A stretch of 64,000 nucleotides of DNA from Mytilisepta virgata (Eukaryota > Mollusca > Bivalvia > Mytilida > Mytilidae): the NCBI GenBank assembly GCA_028015205.1, contig CM051514.1:50236150-50300149 (forward strand), read 5' to 3'. A program made the translations under genes and the position numbers. Under the pieces are notes generated by a model. The model was given only the letters and a program-made list of their open reading frames with translations. It made no database searches and was not told where the DNA came from. This document shows positions 35,276-47,985 of this stretch, one piece after another (the stretch's first letter is position 1; the number at the start of each line of letters is the position of its first letter).

Positions 35276-38200
35276 GTAAGGAATTATCATGCAAGGAAAA
35301 GTCTGCTGTCACTCTCATTGTTTTGTGAAACTTCACATTGTTATTAGTGCTTTAGTTTTGTGCTGTCTTATCCTGGTGTTCTTTGGTTAGCTATGTCTTT
35401 TTACTCTTTTGGCTTGTGTCTTTGTTGTATGTTTTTGCAGTGTTTCTCTTAAATTCATCTCGTCCTTGAATTTTGGTCTTTCAGAATTTTGCCCAGTGAC
35501 TTGTTGCTTCGTGGAAGATAAAAAATACATTATTTGAGCCTTTAGTCAATTTTTCTTAGTGAAAAACTAAGAATCGATTTACGCCTACAACTCAATCAAC
35601 AGCCAACGTCACTGTGCCTGTCCTCGTGGGCTAGCAGCATAACTCAGACATCAAACATTTGATCATAAAGTTATTCGTATCAATAATATATACACATCAG
35701 TATGTCAGAAATTCACAGGAGAAAACAAAAGTGAAGGAGAGACATAAATTTTGTCCTATAATTCAATTATTGTTATCTTTTACTCGTATATTTTAATAAA
35801 GGCAGTAAATTAACTATGGCACTCTTAACATTTAGTGTCAGTTTAAATTATTTTCACTTTCCCTCAATTTCATTGTTTTTTCAGTCTTTACAATAAAATG
35901 TCTGCTCCAACTATATGTTTCAATACTCAAACCTAAAGTCAGTCAGAAGATAAAGGAAAGGCTTAGGCGCTTATAAACCTTGTGTAACTCCAATGGTTTT
36001 AGTATCTGTACTATTTTGATTCCTTTTTGTATTTTGTTTGCTTAATGTCATTTTTCTGAGACTGAGGATGTTTTTTGTAGATCGACGTGTAACACTGATG
36101 GCCGTTCTTGTGATCTTATTTTTTAAATATCTAATTTATAAATTTCTTAAGAGTTGAGAATTTATTTATTGTTTTTGTGTAAAATCAATTTTTATGGTTT
36201 CTTGAAAATTTGGTAACAGACCTAAAATTCTAAGTTTTCACACAAACCAGAAAAAAAACAAGGAAATTCCAATTAATTTCTTTTCTCTGAATGAGTTGAG
36301 GAGTATTTTAGTAAATAAATTTCCATTAACTAAATAACTTATTCAAATTCAAATTGGTTCAGAGACTTTGTATGATGTCTATTACAGTTGTGTACAATTT
36401 GATAAAGTTCATTTTCTAATTTAATTATAAAAATTTTACTGAGCACTCTCCTCTTGAAACAAGAAAATTAAATTAAACTTTTCTTCTAAGACACTAATGG
36501 TATTTTGGTAAATGAATTCTGTCACTAATACATCTTACTGATAGCTTAAAAGAAATTGAATGAAGTAAGGATATTTGAAATCTTCAATGAGATTTCTCTG
36601 CAGTAACATGTAGGTGTACTGGTAATTCAGCCCCTTTCTCCAATCTCTTATTTCCTTTATAGTTTACTCCTTTCAATAATTTAGGAGGGAGTGGGATGAG
36701 GGACTACTTGGGATTTTTAAAAAATATTTTGTGTAATAAAATTGTAGTATTACAAAATATATTCCAGCTAGGATTTAAGGGCAGAAGGGCATATCTCAAA
36801 GATAAGGGTCACCTTAATGTTGTTTCATGTCTGAAAGGGACAAACAAGATTACATTAACTGTAAAGAAATATCCATTATTCAATTAACTGATGCCCTTTT
36901 AAGAATTATTTTAGTTCTTTAAAGTCATGTTTATTTGTATTAAAAAGTGTTTTGCTGTAATTATATCCTACTCGATGCAGAGGGCAGAGAGAAGCACTAG
37001 ATGGTCATAGGGCGGCAATGTGCCACTCCCATCTATTTTGGTGTAGCTGGAACAATGAAAATGCATTGATTAATCCAATGATTTTGCAGATCAAATGTAA
37101 TTTCACGGCATTATATAGAAATATATCATGGAAATTTCTCCAGCCTCGAAACTGGTATTTTTGGCAAATACCACGCACAAAAATGATATATTTCTTTAAT
37201 TCCACCAAATATTCTTATCTTGCTGTTAAACGGATCATTGCTAAAATAATATTTGAGAATTCGTGGTTATTATTTTTAGACATGGTGTTTTCCATTTAGA
37301 GTGGTATTTTTCAGAAATACCACGCTTTGTGGAATTCTCTCAAAGCAAATACAATGGAACACTAACAAAAAGATTGAAATTCATTTAATTTGCAAACAAA
37401 TTCAGTTCCTCTTATCCAATCAAAATACAGAATATTTATACTTATATAAGGTGGAATTATAACCTTTATAGATAGAAATTATAAACCTTAAGTGCTACAA
37501 TTAAAATCTGACAATCTACAAATATTTGATTTTTGTATTACTAATACAGACCCTATGAACAAACCAACAGATAAAATGAGAAATTATTGTTTATATTGTT
37601 ACTGTGTAACTACTGAGACAAATTTGGTAGAAAAATAGATTTAATGAAGGATCAGTAGATAGATAAATCATCTAACACCCCATGGGATCTGATCTATTAT
37701 AGAAAGAATATGTCATTATGTTTGTGTCAATAGAGCCAGATCACTGAATCAATAACAAAGGCAGCTAGCTTCTAACATGACCAGACTGATCTTATAGAAA
37801 CACTAGGTGCAACTCGGCGCATAAACTTTGATCCTAAACATTGTATTGGGTACCAAAATTTTATAAAACTAACCCAGTTATTTAATACCTTCCGGAAATA
37901 TAAAACTTCCTGGGATTAGCTGAAGTGGCTAGATTTCAACTCCATCCATCTATTATGACAAATTATTCACTTTTTAAAAGTATTTCTAGATTGAACTTCT
38001 GAGTGCTTCCTATTTATGTTAAAACTTTGTTTTAAAAAAATCACATTTTCTTCTTTGACTTCTTGCGACACAAAAAGAAACACAAATAAATCATAAAACA
38101 TTTACTACATGTACCATGTTAGTGAATGATAAACGAAAAAAATACAAATGTTTTCTTCTTCGGGTTTTTAATTTAAGAAAAGTGTTGTGTGGGTTGTCCA

Positions 38201-38641
38201 TTTTTTTCACGCAAGTTGGTTTGTTTCCATCACATTTGTTTTGTTCTATTCTTATTGCAAACCATGAGGTTTTGAGGTCATTAAACAACTAATACACAAT
38301 ACAATTGTTTTTGCATTGTCATATTTTACTAAACGAGGGATAAACAATGCTCATCGTTGACATCGTTTACTGTCAGAAACAATTGCACTGTAAGACAGCA
38401 AACACTAATAGGTTCTTCTGCTCTTTGACACATTCCCCGTTTCCATTCTCTGTTCTATCTTACACAAGCCCATACTGAAGATCGTATATCTTTCACCACA
38501 TGACTGATGTCAGAAATTTATGCCTTTTCAGGAGTGGAGTACAGCACAGAATGAGTGCACACGATGTATGATTACCCAATTTCACTTATTGACAAGTGAA
38601 AATACCTCTTTCTTCCACAAAACACAAAAATATAGCAAATA
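35276..38641. other. 3.4-kb AT-rich stretch without supported genes
   Basis: Contains hairpin-like fragments around 37130-37320 (GGTATTTTTGGCAAATACCA and GGTATTTTTCAGAAATACC) and a short mussel-type repeat fragment at 38400-38462 (CTCTTTGACACATTCCCCGT) also represented at 55930-56215. No exon was recognised. Confidence 0.4.
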
Positions 38642-38894
38642 AGGGAAAACAACCATTTGATTTTTAGGGGGGTAGGGGGCTAGGACGAAATGTTTGATCC
38701 TACCTATTTTGTTTGCCAAAGTTTTGGTCCTGGATTTTTTTTCGGCCTAAATTTTTATGGTTGTTCAAACCTTAAAATTTCCTAATTAACACAGGTCCTG
38801 CATTTTTTTACACACCTAACGTGATCATGGCTTTTTATTTTGCCAATTTCAGCCTAGCACCCTCCCCCCCTCCCCAAATCAAATGGTTGCTTCC
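38642..38894. mobile_element. C/G-tract MITE, complete copy
   Basis: The left end GGGAAAACAACCATTTGATT, then a G-rich run and GGGGGCTAGG, is inverted at the right end as CCTAGCACCCTCCCCCCCTC, then AAATCAAATGGTTGCTTCC. Fragments of the same family lie at 640-712 and 40390-40485. Confidence 0.7.
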
Positions 38895-39044
38895 TAAAGC
38901 CTAATGACCATAAGACAATTGTGATATAGTCACCGCATCTGTGGAGGATTGTATACAGTAAACAGGTACTTATGTAAGCCTCAACACAGGATATGTTCAC
39001 TGTTAACTGTGGAGAAATACCTCTTTAATATGAATATATCACAA

Positions 39045-39805
39045 CCAGAAGCTCACAGGAGCCTGTATGGCTCCCCTGGATATCACTTGCAGACTTTAAG
39101 CAAAATAATTTATTGTTTGACTATGTCCATTTTGGTTGGCAGTTCGGAATATAGCTGTAAAGTTGGGTTCCAATTGGCACATTGGTTTTGCCAAATTCGG
39201 TTCCAATTTGCTGATTGGTTTCAGAGAGGAAGGTTTTTTTAGAATATTCTTTAGGGTCCTATGTTAAACTATGTTCGGCCCTGGTGGCCATCTTGGGTGG
39301 TGCAGTGTGTCATTGGATATATTTCTGAAACAGGACCAATCCAAGGACCATAATACTGCAAATTTTGGGTTCAAATTGGCTAAATGGTTTCAAACAAAAA
39401 GATCTTCAAATGAATTTTTTTCCATAGGGACCTTAGTTAACCTATGTTTGCCTGTAGTGGGCATCTTGGGTGGAGGTCCGGGTCATTGGATACAATTCTG
39501 ATAAAGGATCACTGAAGGACCACTGTTGCAAAGTTTATTTCTAATAGACTTAGTGGTTTCAGATAAGGAAGATTTCAAAGTCAAGTTTCCAAAAGGGTCC
39601 TATAATAAACTATGTTCAGTTCCGACAGCCATCTTGGATGGCAGGTGGGGTCATTGGATATATTTCTGAAAGAAGACTACCTAAGAACCATTGCAGCCAG
39701 TGATTTCAGAGGTGAAGATCTTTAAAGAAAAGATTACAACGACGGGTGCCGGTTGCAAATTGGTGGCAATTGCTCACATGGCCCTTTGCGCCACGTGAGC
39801 TAAAA
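39045..39805 (+). mobile_element. Hairpin-ended tandem-core element, family 1, copy B
   Basis: Head CCAGAAGCTCACAGGAGCCT; tail TGCTCACATGGCCCTTTGCG then CCACGTGAGCTAAAAAC. About four core units contain CCTATGTTAAACTATGTTCG, GCCATCTTGGGTGG and GGTTTCAGA. No ACGG tract is present before the tail (ACGACGGGTGCC only). Shorter and more diverged than copies A and C. Confidence 0.75.
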
Positions 39806-41353
39806 ACAATAAGGATCATATAAGAGCAACAGCTAAACAGCATTATAACAGATAACACTGCCCTTAAGATGTAACAAAGTGAGCTACTAAATCATTTCTT
39901 CCTTGCCTTAGTTTGTAAGGCAGGGTTAACATTTATTCAATTGATTAAAAGCACAGACATAAAATTACCATTTGTCAAATCAATTTACTGACTGTATGAT
40001 AATATCGAGTCATCATTCTATAAACAGGAAGAAAATTCATGTTGAATAGTTGTAAATATCATAGAAACCAATTTAATAAAACTATTGAATGGCCGAGTGT
40101 TGACCTTGGATGACCATTGTGAACTATCATATTTATTGAGCACTTTGTCATACTATTTACAATCTGAATACAATTATGGTCACATTGTTAGTATGTCAAT
40201 AGCATTCAATTCTCTGAATAATCTCCGTAACAACATATGATATCTTGGTGATTTATCATCTTTTGATATTGTTGGTAGACATGTATCTTGATATTTACAG
40301 GCGGCACTCTTATACCATTATTTAATTCTACATAATATAAAATTTGCATTTTTGTTTACACACATCCAAGCCTACTGTTTTTTCCCAAAAAATTTTGTTT
40401 GGAGGCTGCCTTCTTTGCAAATTACCTTCTTATTCCTCATCCCCCCCTCCCCAATAAATCAAATTGTATTTCCCTAAGCAATTCTGTAGAATACTTCCTT
40501 TTAATGAAAAGCTATGGCAGAAGGGGTGATTAAAATCTAATAAGCTGTTGGCGTGGCCAATGAGCACAGCAATATTAGTGCTTTCCAGAAACTCATTTCC
40601 GGTATCACGATTTTGACTCTGGAATCATACTTTGAAGCAATTTATTTCCCTTACTTTACTTACATCTGGCGAACAAACCTTTTTCTAGCCTTAGTATGTA
40701 GCACAATATGGCTGCCCCCATTAAACAAAGACTTTTCTAAATGACCCATATGTAGAAAATGCATATGCTCCTATAGCGCTCGCTGTGCTCGGTATTAAAA
40801 TCCGCAGAATGAATTGTACCGAAAGATTTTAAAGAAATTTTAATAACTGACGAGTAGACTTATTACCCATAATCATAACTGAATACTAGGAATTTGGAAA
40901 TTAATGGAAAAAATGGAACAGGACGAACATTCAAATCTACCAATTACATCAAACAATAAATGAACACTTTACACATTTATCCTTATCTAATTACAATCAA
41001 ATTTCTTATCATTGTGCAAAGTTTCATGAAAATCAATAAATGGCTACTTAAGACTGGGCAAGTAACAGATGTTTCCTTCTTCAATACAATATTATTACAC
41101 AGATGATATTTCCTAAGTTGACTTGAAGATGACAATCAACCCTTTAAAGAGGAGAATTACATAAAAGCTTCACTTTACAACTATAGAGACAAGATATATG
41201 AAAACCAGTATGCAATAATTATCAAGTTTTGCTATCTTTAACATATATAGCTCTTCATAATATCAAATTGGGTCATTCAATTATCATGATTATGCATTAA
41301 ATGTAGGTATGGTTATCTAAGATCAGATTCCCCTCCTCCAACTAAAGTAATAA
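39806..41353. other. AT-rich stretch with one MITE fragment
   Basis: A C-tract MITE end lies at 40390-40485 (CCTCATCCCCCCCTCCCCAA, ATAAATCAAATTG). Otherwise no supported feature. Confidence 0.4.
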
Positions 41354-41357
41354 TTAG

Positions 41358-41747
41358 GGATGATCGGTGGTCTAATAGGAAATAAATAGGATTTGAAATA
41401 GGTGTTTTAGTTTGAGAGAACATATGAATAGTAAACAAGTATGCAAGAAAGAAATATAGGTTCAAGTGCTCATTTTAGAGCTATAAGGCCTTGAAAATTT
41501 GCAGGAAATGGGTTTTCTCTGGATTTTTCATTGTCTTTGCATTGACAACTTCAGTCTCTCAAAGATGTATGAAAAAATAAAAGGATTTCATAAAATTTTG
41601 TCAAATACCATTTTTAGGTATATATGATTGAATTATAAAAGAAAAAGTGGGGGTTCATAGGCAAAAAATTTCATGTTTAAGAAATGGATGAAACCTAAGG
41701 ATTCCGAAAATCTGACAAAAAGACCAAAACATGACCAGGGAGCATCC
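41358..41747. mobile_element. TTAA-flanked MITE, copy 2 of 3
   Basis: 390 bp, same orientation and sequence as 11721-12111. The right flank is TTAA (41748-41751), the left flank TTAG (41354-41357), one mutation from TTAA. Start GGATGATCGGTGGTC; end GACCAGGGAGCATCC. Confidence 0.8.
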
Positions 41748-41751
41748 TTAA

Positions 41752-42645
41752 GTAGCACTTCAATGAAATAAATTATGCCTCAAATGTAGCTAAGGTAACA
41801 CGACCCATGTCATGATAACTTTCAGAATTTAGTTACTGTTTTGTATGTGGCATTTACTATAATAGTTCTTTATTCAGGACAGAAATCTAGACTTGCAACA
41901 TGTCCCTTCTCGGGGTCCCTTCCTAATTTTACTTTCTTTCAATTTAATCCTTTAACAATTTTACTGCTACAAAATGTATAACTAGGAGTTAGGTATTATA
42001 TTGACATCTGCAGAGGAAGGGCAATCAGTATGATGTCATGGCAGTTTTCAGTAAACATATAAGTTAGTCAAAAGAGAATTGTAGCAAGTCCAACAGATTT
42101 TTTGGTCTATGCCGTCTGTAAACCACCAACCCCATCCAAACCAAGAGGCATTCATAGAACTTATATTGAGCAATGAAAACAAATAACATCAAGACTGTCA
42201 GTCTGAAAACAAAGGAGAGGAGTCTGTTGGATAAGATAAGATACAAGATAAAGTAAAGTTGATTAAGATACCACTGATATACTGGAATGCAATGAAGCAG
42301 AGAATTTAAACAACAAATAAGAAGCTCACTTTCACCATTTGTAACTAGCATGACAAGAAATCAGTATTGTACAAATTAATGAAAGCCTAATAATGCTGGT
42401 GCTGTGATTTACAAATCAATGTACCCACAGATGGATTTATTTTACATAACATCCTTTGTATATTGGGCTTCTGTTTTCATCATGATCAGTGTAAGATAAT
42501 GATTTTACTAACAATGGATAATCAGCTGTGGTATATTGACTTAATTATATGATGGTTCATTTAAAATGGAAGTTAACCTGAAAACATCTGTTTTAACATG
42601 AGGAGTATGTTGCTTTTGATGGCTAAATTCCTTTATTCATACCTT
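41752..42645. other. AT-rich stretch without supported genes
   Basis: A 95-codon minus-strand open frame (42064-42351) is rich in Leu and Phe but has no recognised motif or splice context. Confidence 0.35.
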
Positions 42646-42659
42646 TGTATGTTTTGTGT

Positions 42660-42858
42660 TTGTTTGTTTGTTTAGTTGGGGTTTTCAGCACATTTGGCTA
42701 TTTGGCGGTGGCCAGCTTTTATTGGTGGAGGAAGCCGGAGTACTTGGAGAGAACCACCAACCTTCGGTAGGAAAATTGGCAATCCTTGTCAATTTAGATC
42801 AGAGTCGAACACACCGGTGACCCTGCCATGGGTGAGATTCGAACTCACAACCTCAGTG
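42660..42858 (-). mobile_element. tRNA-derived SINE, 5'-truncated copy with target duplication
   Basis: A 14-bp duplication TGTATGTTTTGTGT flanks it exactly (42646-42659 and 42859-42872). The copy keeps the tail and body but stops just after the B-box region (GAGATTCGAACTCACAACC on plus), losing the A box. Truncation inside a clean duplication shows it inserted already shortened. Confidence 0.85.
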
Positions 42859-42889
42859 TGTATGTTTTGTGTATATTAATTATTTGTGT

Positions 42890-42985
42890 CATCAATCATT
42901 GTTCTTTTCTCTACATATATGTACTGCTCTTTTGTCCCTTTTGCTCCTGATTTGGCAATAAAAGATATTATGTTATAAAACTTAT
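42890..42985 (+). repeat. Possible retroelement 3' end
   Basis: CTCCTGATTTGGCAATAAAA followed by GATATTATGTTATAAAAC looks like a LINE-type terminus, similar in plan to 20500-20632 and 32820-32913. Weak evidence. Confidence 0.25.
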
Positions 42986-45289
42986 CATGAAAAACATGTC
43001 AAAAACAAGCCTCTGCGAAAACATAGTTGGGAGTTGGGAGACAAAAAATAATTTTAGAAGGTTATATAAAACACAATTTTTTCTTACCCACCTTCTCCCA
43101 GACTCTTGTTAAAATGTCCATATTCACCATTGTTTAGGCTAACCATTTACAGCAAAGTGTAATAATCCATTTCTATCAAAGTTTGATATAAAAACAAGAA
43201 AACAGTTTTTTATCCAGGAAGCTGTCAGTTGTCAACATGTCAATACTGTCACAGAGAATGTCAGAAGATTTCCTGGACCTGACAGAATAACAGGATGTCT
43301 TGTAGGAATATTTGAATATTGTCATTATTGGTAAAAACAGACATAATGATCTGTCACCTAAGATAGTTGACACAATATTTAGTTTGTAGTAACTTACAAA
43401 ACAAAAAATTATTTGTAGTATAATTTAAATATTTTAGTAGAATATTTATTGTCCAAATAAGGTCATGAGGACAGCCATACAAAAGACAATATTATTAGAA
43501 CAACAATTTCATACACAACATATGGGTCGATTCACAGACCTGATTTTGACAACCGTGTAAAAACAGCATATATGATAATTCGGCAGCCATTTTACTATGT
43601 ATAATAAAGGAACAATATTGGACAAAAAATCAGGATTCAAAAAGTGGAATTCCAATTTAAAGTGTAAGAAAATCTGGTCTAGATTCAGGAGATGGTAGAA
43701 GAGCTGTTGCCATCAACTCCTTTTCTCTCTTATAAAATTTACAAAAATCTTATTCTCCACCCAAAAAATCAAAATCACGGATTTGCAGATTGAATGTGCA
43801 TTCTCAGCAAAATTTCAACAGATTAAATAACATCTTGACATTTTTCCTATGCTGGTATAGTTTAACTTTACTGACGTCATTATGCATATACATCTTATTA
43901 ACAAATTACATGTTTGTATGTATTAAATCAATGAAGATGTCTAGAAGGTAACAACACCATGCAGGTTTGCATATTGTATTATCACCCTGAATCATAAGCA
44001 CCAGTAAACATGAATTTTCCATATGTTAACTTTATGCATTAAACAGCATGTCAGATAAATATCTGTATATTCCAGATAATTATGAACCACAATACATTTC
44101 TTGATACTCTGACTCCTTTTATCTTAACCATTGTTTACTCTAGACACATTAGTCAGAATCTATTTATTTCAGAATAACATTTACAGTCACAAAGAAAGCA
44201 TTCTGTGAAAACTTAAAATTATGCAATATATATATATATAGAATGAAATATAATCTTTAAAGTAATTTTTGTAATGCATTACTGCTATTTAGATATATAT
44301 TCTGAGACTGATCACATTGAGGTGTTAGCTTTCTGTTTTAAATGGCAATGGAAAACAACATTAAGCCTGTAACGGTAGTTTCTAATATGAATAAATATTT
44401 TGTCTACAATAAATATTTGATTTGAATAAATAGTGTGTCCCTTTTTCCAAAACACTACCACTAGTGAATTTGCTTTAAATTGATTAATTTCTTAATCATT
44501 TTCTTTGTCATGTTGATTGTTTTGATAGTTCAGCTTAGACAGGTGTTTAGTTTACACAGGGTTCAGTATTTGCAGGTTTTACTGCTTATTCTTTACAATA
44601 AAAACCCAAATTTAATATAGAAGATTTAGTGTAGTTAAATTTTTCCTGTATAAAATATTTGCTACAAGTTATAAAGAATTCCTATCAACAGAAGAGAATA
44701 GTTACTAGGTTACATTGGACCAAATATTTAACAACCAGACATTGATTATCAAACTATTATGTACATTATAATAGATATTTCTTTGTAGTTTTCAAGGTAA
44801 TTCTGACCTATTTTAAAGGATTGTCAGTTTTGGCATCCCAGTATCAGTAGGAGACAATATATTTGAATGCAAAACAGTGTCTGCCATGATAAAATATATT
44901 TCTGACCCCAAAACTGAAATATTTATCCTGCAACTGGCCTATTTGCTTTCCAAATAAAGGTGTCCAATGTTTTCCCCTGATATTCTGCTAGTAGCACAAT
45001 TTCATCTCCTGATACCCTTGTCTTCACTTACACAAATAAACTGTATGTATTCGGACAATGTATATATATATATTATACATTTATCCTGCAATCAAGCCAT
45101 TTCCAGTTTAATAATAAAACATATCACAAAATACTGAAATAAATTTGATGCACTGTATGGCCATTTCATTAACTGACAACTTATCAGCAGTGCTTGAGAT
45201 CAACATTCTTATATTACTTTATTAGCCCAGTGACCTAATAAAGTCTACTGGTACTGGTACTTGTTTACATGAAGAACAAAAGGAGTGGT
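42986..45289. other. 2.3-kb AT-rich stretch without supported genes
   Basis: Simple AT repeats at about 44226-44240 and 45058-45072. No exon or RNA gene recognised. Confidence 0.4.
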
Positions 45290-45410
45290 GTTTGTTTGTT
45301 TAGTTGGGGTTTTATGCCGTTATCAACATATTTTGGCTATTTCGCTGCGGCCACTTTTTATTGGTGGAGGAAGCCGGAGTACCGAACCACGACCTTCCTT
45401 AGGAAAATTG
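45290..45410 (-). mobile_element. tRNA-derived SINE, tail half only
   Basis: Starts GTTTGTTTGTTTAGTTGGGG and follows the family as far as CCTTAGGAAAATTG, then diverges; the tRNA-like head is absent. A 20-bp segment around GAGTACC(CGGAGAGAA)CCAC is shortened. No convincing target duplication. Confidence 0.7.
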
Positions 45411-46003
45411 ATTACTGCAATGGTCTCGCCTAAAGGGGTAGGAGTCGCTGGATGGACAATTTATAATTATGATACCCAGTCTGGAAAACATAATTACAAA
45501 AATGTCAACATTTACCATTGTCTGAGGCGAGAATTTCCAGCAGTAATCCATATGTGCGAAACACGGGTTATTTTTTCATGTTTCTAAAGCTCACCCAAAT
45601 AAATTTTATATTTTACGACAATAACTATGTATTTTATATATATGCATAGGGAGTTAAGTCCATTTCTATTAAAATGGTCCATGTTCTAACAGAGAAATTT
45701 CCAAACTTCAACCAAACTCAATTAAGCACTGTCATATTCTGGCCTCAGTTTTCTTTGTGTCTACACTTTTCAATGATTAAACTGTTACCAATTAGCATTC
45801 TACTTGTTTCTGGACAGTGTCAAATACAACAGGTTCACTGCCAAAAGTAATGAAGAGTGGAAACAGATTGCATTTTTTTCATTCTTTTTCAAACAAATAT
45901 TTACTTTACACTATCATAGATTTCTACTTCATGAAGCAAACTAAATGTGAATTTTAACCCCAAAACATAGATGCCTCTGTTTTTTAGAAACATATCTTTA
46001 ATA
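45411..46003. other. Stretch between two SINE copies
   Basis: No supported exon. The plus-strand frame crossing from the SINE (45285-45587) is repeat-derived at its start and unrecognised after. Confidence 0.35.
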
Positions 46004-46014
46004 GCTTGTTTTGT

Positions 46015-46275
46015 TTGTTTGTTTAGTTGGGGTTTTACACCGTTTTCAACACATTTGGTATTTCGTGGCGGGCAGTTTCTATTGATGGAGGAAGCCGGGG
46101 TACCCGGAGAGAACCACGACCTTCGGTAGGAAAATTGGCAATCCTTGACAATTAAGATCAGAGTCGAACACACCCCGCCATAGGTGAGATTCAAACTCAC
46201 AACCTCAGCATTGACAGGCTAGTGATCATTAGTAGTCATGACGAACTACTTAGACCACTCGGCCACCGATGCCCC
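46015..46275 (-). mobile_element. tRNA-derived SINE, full-length copy with target duplication
   Basis: Flanked by GCTTGTTTTGT (46004-46014 and 46276-46286). Minus strand: GGGGCATCGGTGGCCGAGTG begins the tRNA head with A box TGGCCGAGTGGTCTAAG (complement of 46249-46265), B box around 46185-46197 (GAGTTTGAATCTC), then the body. This is the best reference copy in the window. The 99-codon minus frame over it is spurious. Confidence 0.9.
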
Positions 46276-46382
46276 GCTTGTTTTGTAACTTGAGGACCTT
46301 TGACTGGAATAAAATCATTCTGCTACAATATATACGTTTACATACAGTTACTGTAAATTCTCTATTTCTACCACTGTAAATG

Positions 46383-46412
46383 ACTTACCTACAAAGAAAA
46401 GGAAATGGTAAA
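46383..46412 (-). promoter_or_regulatory. Candidate recursive splice site (ratchet point) 2
   Basis: Minus strand: CCATTTCCTTTTCTTTGTAG is followed directly by GTAAGTCATT (junction 46389|46388). It matches the site at 24 kb over CTTTGTAG|GTAAGT. Strong pyrimidine tract, perfect donor, no exon between. Confidence 0.45.
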
Positions 46413-47309
46413 AATACATGAAAAAAAAACACATAAACAAAGTACATATATTAGAAATCCTTCAAACATGTGTTACAGCTAGATTCTCAAATTAAAAAGA
46501 GTTTCAACATCTTTTTACCGTTTTATTCAGTATTATTAAAAAGGCAGGTATATTGGACAGGGAATTGTAAAAATCATTGTGCTCAAATTCAAAGTATAAA
46601 GTCCTTGCATGACAAATTTTGCTTACATTCATTTATAAATAACTAAAATTTGCATTGTTCTTTTGATGTGATCTCCCCAGACAAAATCTATTGTGAGACA
46701 AAATCTAAAATTAATTTTAGTGGAATATGTGTAAATTATGAATGAGATGTCAAACTGACAGTAAACCAGTTTTCCTTCATTGGTGTTTGGAGCTGCTGCC
46801 CGTTGCCCGCCAACCGTATATCTCCAAATTAATATACAGATCTTCCATTGTAAAACCAAATTAAAAATCAGTGTCAATTTGGCTCTCATTTAAAACATTT
46901 ACTAAATTGAGTCAATTTTTTAAAATACTGAATATTCATTTCAAAGATCAAATTAACAATTTAGTCTTGTTTTGTTTTAATGGAGATTAATCTGCTGTAT
47001 AAAACCAATATCTGGATATTTCAACTACTGAGTAAGTCAGAAGAACATAAAAATCTCACTGAAAATTTATTTGCAAATAGATGAAATCTCACAAAATTAT
47101 CTCCCTGTGGAACAATTATATATCACATGTATGTCATTCATTCAATTACAACTGATGCTGAGAAACCATTTTACGACATTATCAAGTTTCTGTAATAATG
47201 AAACTGACTACAATGAATATCGATGTCACATGAAATTCTATTGTAATAAGAAATAAAATGCCTTCAATGCCGTTGTGTTTTCTGTTTATGGTATTGTTTC
47301 GTTTTCAGA
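46413..47309. other. AT-rich stretch with one GC-richer block
   Basis: Around 46770-46830 the minus strand reads GGAGATATACGGTTGGCGGG and AACGGGCAGCAGCTCCAAAC, encoding YTVGGQRAAAPNTNEGK in one frame and RLAGNGQQLQTPMKENW in another. It stands out in composition but has no good splice sites; probably an old repeat. Confidence 0.3.
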
Positions 47310-47712
47310 GACTATTAACTCTTACACAAGATTACAATATACCAGTATGGCGTCTACAGTCAAAACTCTCACACAAGATTACAACATAGGGGTATGACAC
47401 GACAAACAAAAGACAATCTCTTCCTACGGTCAAACTCTCACACAAGATTACAACATAGTGGTATGACACAAAAAACAAAATACAATCTCTTCCTACAGTC
47501 AAACTCTCTCAAGATTATAACATAGCGGGATGACACAAAAAACAAAATACAATCACTTCCTACAGTCAAACTCTCACACAAGATTATAAATAGCGGGATG
47601 ACACAAAAAAACAAAATACAATCACTTCCTATAGTCAAACTCTCACACAAGATTATAACATAGCGGGATGACACAAAAAAAAAAAAATACAATCACCTCC
47701 TTCAGTCAAACG
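47310..47712. repeat. ~69-bp tandem repeat, about 6 copies
   Basis: The unit is GTCAAACTCTCACACAAGAT, TATAACATAGCGGGATGACA, CAAAAAACAAAATACAATCA, CTTCCTACA. Units vary by small deletions and by the length of an A run. Confidence 0.85.
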
Positions 47713-47805
47713 CTAAAACGTTTTGTAAAAACTGTTCACATAGCACATGTATCTCCCTCCTATGTTTAAGAGTTCTGATGTCTTTCTTAAGGCCAAGTCA
47801 ATATA

Positions 47806-47983
47806 CAGTAGAACCTCGGTAGCACGAAACTCGAAGGGACCGTCCAAATTAGTTCGAGAAATACATGGTGTTTGAGTAATTGTTGGTAAAGGAAACGGAA
47901 TATTCATTTATTGGACAAAGAAAGTGGTTCGAGAAATTGGTGATAATCAAGCCATTCGGGTTCGAGAAATAGAGATTTGACTG
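47806..47983. mobile_element. 178-bp pogo/Tigger-like MITE
   Basis: Left CAGTAGAACCTCGGTAGCAC and right end (complement CAGTCAAATCTCTATTTCTC) are imperfect terminal inverted repeats starting CAGT and flanked by TA on both sides (47804-47805, 47984-47985). TTCGAGAAAT recurs internally. CAGT termini plus TA duplication are typical of pogo/Tigger-type elements. No transposase. Confidence 0.65.
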
Positions 47984-47985
47984 TA

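Noticed and set aside
35046..35336. 96-codon minus-strand frame
   Set aside because: Coincides with a CpG-bearing interspersed repeat and starts outside it; no domain recognised.
46770..46835. GC-richer block with protein-like translation (YTVGGQRAAAPNTNEGK)
   Set aside because: No splice sites or extended frame; more likely an old repeat. Not called as an exon.
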